Source of the DNA: Flavobacteriales bacterium UBA1959
Lineage (GTDB): Bacteria; Bacteroidota; Bacteroidia; Flavobacteriales_D; Sanyastnellaceae
Length of the DNA: 8,432 nucleotides
Assembly: GCA_002336085.1 (NCBI GenBank)
Contig: DDEH01000076.1
Span: 1-8,432 of the forward strand
Reading direction: 5' to 3'
This document shows positions 5,908 through 8,432 of this stretch, in pieces (the stretch's first letter is position 1; each line of letters starts with the position of its first letter). Under the pieces are notes generated by a model. The model saw nothing but the letters and a program-made list of their open reading frames with translations, was not told where the DNA came from and did not search any database. The position numbers and the translations under genes were made by a program.

Positions 5908-7362
5908 ATGATTCGTAGCTCGCCACAAATCGAACAATTTATCGACCGTATGGCGGGACATTTCCCACACCACCCCACCGCTGGTCAGGGCTCATTGATG
6001 CACGCAATTGGACGATTTATATACAGCACACAACCCCGGTGCACACTAATGATTCGCGGATATGCCGGCACAGGAAAAACCACTAGCGTCGGAGCCATGG
6101 TGCAAACCTTAAGAGATCTCGGACAGCGTCCCGTCCTCTTAGCGCCCACCGGACGAGCTGCCAAGGTCATGCAATCCTATGCCGGGATTGAAGCTTCGAC
6201 CATCCATAGACGCATTTATCGGAGCCGGAAAAGCAACGATGGAATGCCGGCGTATGGCGTAGCCCCCAACACCCTTGAAAATACTGTATTCATTGTGGAT
6301 GAAGCTTCCATGATCGGCGAGGGTGGTGCGCGCGCCACCAGTGGCACCATGCAATACCGCAGTTTGCTCGACGACTTGATGGAATACGTTTTTTCGGGTA
6401 TCGGATGCCGTCTTGTACTCGTCGGTGACGACGCTCAATTGCCTCCGGTCGGAGAGCAGGAGAGCCCGGCTCTGAATGAAGCAAAAATGCGCTCTGCCTT
6501 CGCACTGACAGTTGCAACCATCCGGTTGACTGATGTAGTACGGCAGGAAATGGATAGCGGAATCCTTTTCAATGCCCATAACCTCCGGCTAAACCTGGAC
6601 AACAAAAGCGAAGAATGGCCCTCATTCGAAACCCTACCGTTTGACGATATTAAGCGAGTAGACGGAACGGAACTACAAGAAGTTTTAGAGGAGGCCTTTC
6701 AAACCTACGGGGAAGATCAAGTCGCCCTGATCACCCGATCCAACAAACGCGCCCAACAATTCAATCAGCAAATTCGCCACCGCATCCTCTGGCGAGAAGA
6801 GTCACTAGAGGCAGGAGACCGGCTAATGGTTGTCCGAAACAATTACCATTGGCTGGCTCAAGTCGAAACGATCCAAACCACATTGCTCGCAAACGGGGAC
6901 GGCCTCGAAGTCACCAAAATTATCAAGCGTTTTGAACGCTACGGCATTGCATTTGCAGAAGTCGAAGTGAAATTTTCTGACAATCCTGAATCGCCTGCCT
7001 TTGAAGTGTGCATCAACCTCAGCATATTGGAGTCTGACTTGCCACAAATCCCGTTCGCACAAACCCAAGCGTTGGAAGAGGCCATAAGTTTGGACTACAT
7101 TCATCTGGGATCCAAAACAGCTATTCGAAAGGCTGTAAAGGCCGATGCTTGTTTTCAAGCCTTGCAAGTAAAATTTGGTTGGTCTATGACCTGCCATAAG
7201 GCACAAGGAGGACAGTGGCCACTTGTTCTTATAGACCCGGGCTTCTTAACGGAAGAGTCCATTGATCTCGAGTGGATGCGGTGGCTGTATACCGCATTTA
7301 CTCGTGCTCAAAAAGAACTCGTATTGCTCAATTTCGCCGATGCTTTTTTCAAAGATGAATGA
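5908..7362 (+). CDS. RecD-like superfamily 1 DNA helicase (AAA ATPase with UvrD-C2 domain)
   Basis: This is a 484-residue ATP-dependent helicase of the solitary RecD/Pif1-like type common in Bacteroidota. Helicase motifs appear in order: Walker A GYAGTGKTT (51-59), motif Ia LLAPTGRAAKVM (77-88), Walker B VFIVDEAS (127-134), motif III LVLVGDDAQLPPVG (169-182), motif IV region ALITRSNKRA, motif V MTCHKAQGGQWPLVLI (427-442, the UvrD-C2 segment) and motif VI WLYTAFTRAQ (459-468). An insertion of about 100 residues between motifs IV and V forms a beta-rich region. It lacks the long N-terminal domain of RecD2 and has no RecB/RecC partner nearby, so a stand-alone role in repair or recombination is inferred. 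I chose the ATG at 5908; a GTG at 5902 would add two residues. It is divergent from the membrane protein operon and convergent with ndk. Family identification is firm, polarity and cellular role are not known. Confidence 0.93.
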   Translation: MIRSSPQIEQFIDRMAGHFPHHPTAGQGSLMHAIGRFIYSTQPRCTLMIRGYAGTGKTTSVGAMVQTLRDLGQRPVLLAPTGRAAKVMQSYAGIEASTIHRRIYRSRKSNDGMPAYGVAPNTLENTVFIVDEASMIGEGGARATSGTMQYRSLLDDLMEYVFSGIGCRLVLVGDDAQLPPVGEQESPALNEAKMRSAFALTVATIRLTDVVRQEMDSGILFNAHNLRLNLDNKSEEWPSFETLPFDDIKRVDGTELQEVLEEAFQTYGEDQVALITRSNKRAQQFNQQIRHRILWREESLEAGDRLMVVRNNYHWLAQVETIQTTLLANGDGLEVTKIIKRFERYGIAFAEVEVKFSDNPESPAFEVCINLSILESDLPQIPFAQTQALEEAISLDYIHLGSKTAIRKAVKADACFQALQVKFGWSMTCHKAQGGQWPLVLIDPGFLTEESIDLEWMRWLYTAFTRAQKELVLLNFADAFFKDE

Positions 7363-7397
7363 AGCCATGGGCATTTTTTGATCACGCGATTTTACAT

Positions 7398-7433
7398 AAA
7401 AAAAGAAGCCACCCCAGTTGAGATGGCTTCTTT
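7398..7433 (-). terminator. Rho-independent terminator of ndk, possibly bidirectional
   Basis: A perfect 10-base-pair stem (AAAGAAGCCA at 7402-7411 with TGGCTTCTTT at 7424-7433) encloses a 12-base loop. Read on the minus strand the stem runs directly into seven T residues, starting about 18 bases after the ndk stop. On the plus strand the hairpin is followed by only TTTC, so it could also act weakly at the end of the helicase gene, whose stop lies 39 bases upstream. Confidence 0.85.
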
Positions 7434-7451
7434 CAAAGAATCAAATATCCG

Positions 7452-7871
7452 TTATGCTATCTCACTGTCACTGAAGTGAAATCCACCTTCAATGGCTGCA
7501 TTTTCATCGCTATCTGAGCCATGAACTGCATTAGCAGCAATGCTCTCGGCAAACTCAGCACGAATAGTCCCTGGAGCTGCTTCAGCAGGGTTAGTGGCCC
7601 CGATCAAGGTCCGAAAATCCGCTACCGCATTATCCTTCTCCAGGATTGCTGCCACAATCGGAGCGCTCGACATGTATTCAGTCAATTCACCGAAAAATGG
7701 GCGTTCCGCATGTACTGCATAAAAAGCCTGTGCATCAGCTAAAGATAACTGCGTCCACTTCATCGCTTTGATAGAAAAGCCGGCGTCTATAATTCGATCG
7801 ATGATTTTTCCGGTATGACCCGCGCCTGTGGCATCGGGCTTAATCATTGTGAAAGTACGGTTGGTTGCCAT
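7452..7871 (-). CDS. ndk: Nucleoside diphosphate kinase
   Basis: Ndk moves the gamma-phosphate of ATP to other nucleoside diphosphates through a phosphohistidine, balancing the cell's NTP and dNTP pools. The 139-residue product has the normal bacterial length. The active-site histidine is H117 in NAVHGSDS. K11 in the N-terminal TMIKPDA, the nucleotide-binding region from R87 to T93 (RTLIGATNP) and the GTIRAEF segment (101-107) are all in place. The C-terminus HFSDSEIA is typical of Bacteroidota. The ATG at 7871 gives the conserved N-terminus (ATNRTFTMIKPDA). A consensus promoter lies about 25 bases upstream and a strong terminator just downstream, so it is a single-gene transcription unit. 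It converges with the helicase gene and diverges from rocD. Firm. Confidence 0.97.
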   Translation of the reverse strand: MATNRTFTMIKPDATGAGHTGKIIDRIIDAGFSIKAMKWTQLSLADAQAFYAVHAERPFFGELTEYMSSAPIVAAILEKDNAVADFRTLIGATNPAEAAPGTIRAEFAESIAANAVHGSDSDENAAIEGGFHFSDSEIA

Positions 7872-7896
7872 GGCAATCTTTTTTGTTTTTGGAGTG

Positions 7897-7926
7897 CAAA
7901 AATACGCCTCAATTCTTTACTTGCAA
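7897..7926 (-). promoter_or_regulatory. Bacteroidota-type promoter of ndk
   Basis: Read on the minus strand, TTG (7926-7924) is followed by exactly 19 bases and then TATTTTTG (7904-7897), a full match to TAnnTTTG. Transcription should start a few bases further on, near 7890, leaving a leader of about 20 bases rich in A (CCAAAAACAAAAAAGATTGCC) before the ATG. An A-rich leader without Shine-Dalgarno sequence is usual in this phylum. Confidence 0.78.
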
Positions 7927-8003
7927 CTCGGTCAATCCGCCAAGCTGCTTTTGCAAAGGACACATAAGAACCAAGGCCTAACAGCATTATTCAATCTAAG
8001 CTG

Positions 8004-8015
8004 AGCCCTAGGGCT
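8004..8015. repeat. 12-base perfect palindrome in the ndk-rocD intergenic region
   Basis: AGCCCTAGGGCT reads the same on both strands, about 85 bases before the rocD ATG and about 80 bases upstream of the ndk -33 element. The size and position would suit a dimeric regulator, but no second copy was noticed in the window. The rest of 7927-8088 holds no tRNA, no convincing small gene and no clear hairpin-plus-T-run. Confidence 0.3.
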
Positions 8016-8088
8016 TTGAAGCAGACTCTCGAAGCTGTCCAAACCTCGGGAATGACTATTCTATCGGAGCAGGGCGCTGCGCAAGCAT

Positions 8089-8096
8089 TACCTTTG
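8089..8096 (+). promoter_or_regulatory. Probable -7 element of rocD
   Basis: TACCTTTG is an exact match to the Bacteroidota -7 consensus TAnnTTTG and ends 4 bases before the rocD ATG at 8101. No TTG is present 19-21 bases upstream, which weakens the call or implies an activator. The predicted start of transcription falls on or next to the start codon, which would make the rocD message leaderless. Confidence 0.42.
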
Positions 8097-8100
8097 CCCT

Positions 8101-8432
8101 ATGGAATTGAAAACACCACAGAGTTCAGCTGAGGCGATCGCATTAGAAAACGAACATGGCGCACATAACTATCATCCCCTACCTGTTGTTTTAACGAAGG
8201 GAAAGGGTGTGAATGTATGGGATGTAGAAGGAAAAAAATACTTCGATTTTTTAAGTGCGTACAGTGCTGTAAATCAAGGACACTGTCACCCCAAAATAAT
8301 CAATGCTCTAAAGCAACAAGCTGAAAAGCTAACTCTAACCTCCCGTGCATTCCACAATGATATACTTGGTGCTTACGAAAAGTATGTGACGGAGTTATTC
8401 GGCTACGACAAGATACTCCCAATGAACACAGG
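8101..8432 (+). CDS. rocD: Ornithine aminotransferase, N-terminal part cut off by window edge
   Basis: The first 110 codons are present and the frame runs off the right edge. The enzyme is a PLP-dependent class III aminotransferase that moves the delta-amino group of ornithine to 2-oxoglutarate, giving glutamate semialdehyde and glutamate, and so links arginine, ornithine and proline metabolism. The N-terminus is diagnostic: ENEHGAHNYHPLPVVL (16-31), GVNVWDVEGKKYFDFLSAYS (36-55), AVNQGHCHPKI (56-66), LTSRAFHND (79-87) and ILPMNTG at the edge. The PLP-binding lysine lies beyond the window. The ATG at 8101 suits the family N-terminus. No Shine-Dalgarno sequence precedes it, and a -7-like box ends only 4 bases upstream. 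It diverges from ndk across 229 bases. Family assignment is firm. Confidence 0.93.
   Translation, partial: MELKTPQSSAEAIALENEHGAHNYHPLPVVLTKGKGVNVWDVEGKKYFDFLSAYSAVNQGHCHPKIINALKQQAEKLTLTSRAFHNDILGAYEKYVTELFGYDKILPMNT

Noticed and set aside
6139..6579. Long open frame on the minus strand inside the helicase gene
   Set aside because: It lies opposite the Walker B and motif III codons, has no recognisable domain and looks like a shadow frame. The same applies to the minus-strand frame at 6823-7206.
7363..7380. Second plus-strand terminator after the helicase gene (GCCATGGGC followed by six T residues)
   Set aside because: The symmetric bases leave no room for a loop, so no stable hairpin can form. 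The hairpin at 7402-7433 is the better candidate.
7927..8088. tRNA or small RNA gene in the ndk-rocD intergenic region
   Set aside because: No cloverleaf pairing, CCA-adjacent acceptor stem or T-loop-like sequence was found, and there is no terminator at its end.
1..8432. Mobile element, CRISPR array, defence system or biosynthetic cluster
   Set aside because: No transposase, integrase, direct-repeat array or terminal inverted repeats were seen. Gene content is housekeeping plus conserved Bacteroidota unknowns, with no obvious shift in base composition.

Overview
The window reads as ordinary chromosomal DNA from a member of the Bacteroidota, most likely a Flavobacteriales-like lineage with a GC content near 47-48% judged by eye. 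Three observations support this. The protein families are typical of the phylum: DUF3822 next to RsmD, a solitary RecD-like helicase, a NUDIX protein with a long N-terminal extension, and an SRPBCC protein behind PyrE. Almost no start codon has a Shine-Dalgarno sequence. One promoter upstream of ndk matches the Bacteroidota consensus exactly (TTG, 19 bases, then TAnnTTTG). No mobile element, CRISPR array, tRNA or rRNA was found.

Layout. On the minus strand at the left edge, pyrE (359-1015) is followed by a partial SRPBCC gene (1-362) through an ATGA overlap. Divergent from pyrE, with start codons sharing or nearly sharing the same bases, is a plus-strand NUDIX hydrolase (1023-1628). Converging on it with a 14-base gap is a minus-strand operon read from about 5780 down to 1643: a three-helix membrane protein of unknown function, a DUF3822 protein, rsmD, coaD, and a large secreted protein with a thioredoxin-like C-terminus that lacks the catalytic cysteines. 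Most junctions in this operon are direct overlaps. Divergent from it, a plus-strand RecD-like DNA helicase (5908-7362) converges on ndk (7452-7871, minus), with a strong hairpin terminator between them. ndk and the left part of ornithine aminotransferase rocD (8101 to the window edge) diverge from a 229-base intergenic region. No stretch longer than about 230 bases lacks a gene.

How the genes relate. pyrE (UMP synthesis) and ndk (NTP balance) serve nucleotide metabolism, coaD serves coenzyme A synthesis, rsmD modifies 16S rRNA, the helicase serves DNA repair or recombination, and rocD serves ornithine/arginine/proline metabolism. I see no evidence that the whole window is one functional system. 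The most promising unexplored piece is the overlapping pair of a multi-pass membrane protein with a pseudopilin-like motif and DUF3822, which I recall having an actin-like fold. The pair resembles in outline the cytoplasmic and membrane halves of type II secretion or type IV pilus platforms, but that link is inference. Two further points are worth checking: a -7-like box lying only 4-5 bases before the start codons of pyrE, the helicase and rocD (possible leaderless mRNAs), and the degenerate thioredoxin-like exported protein.
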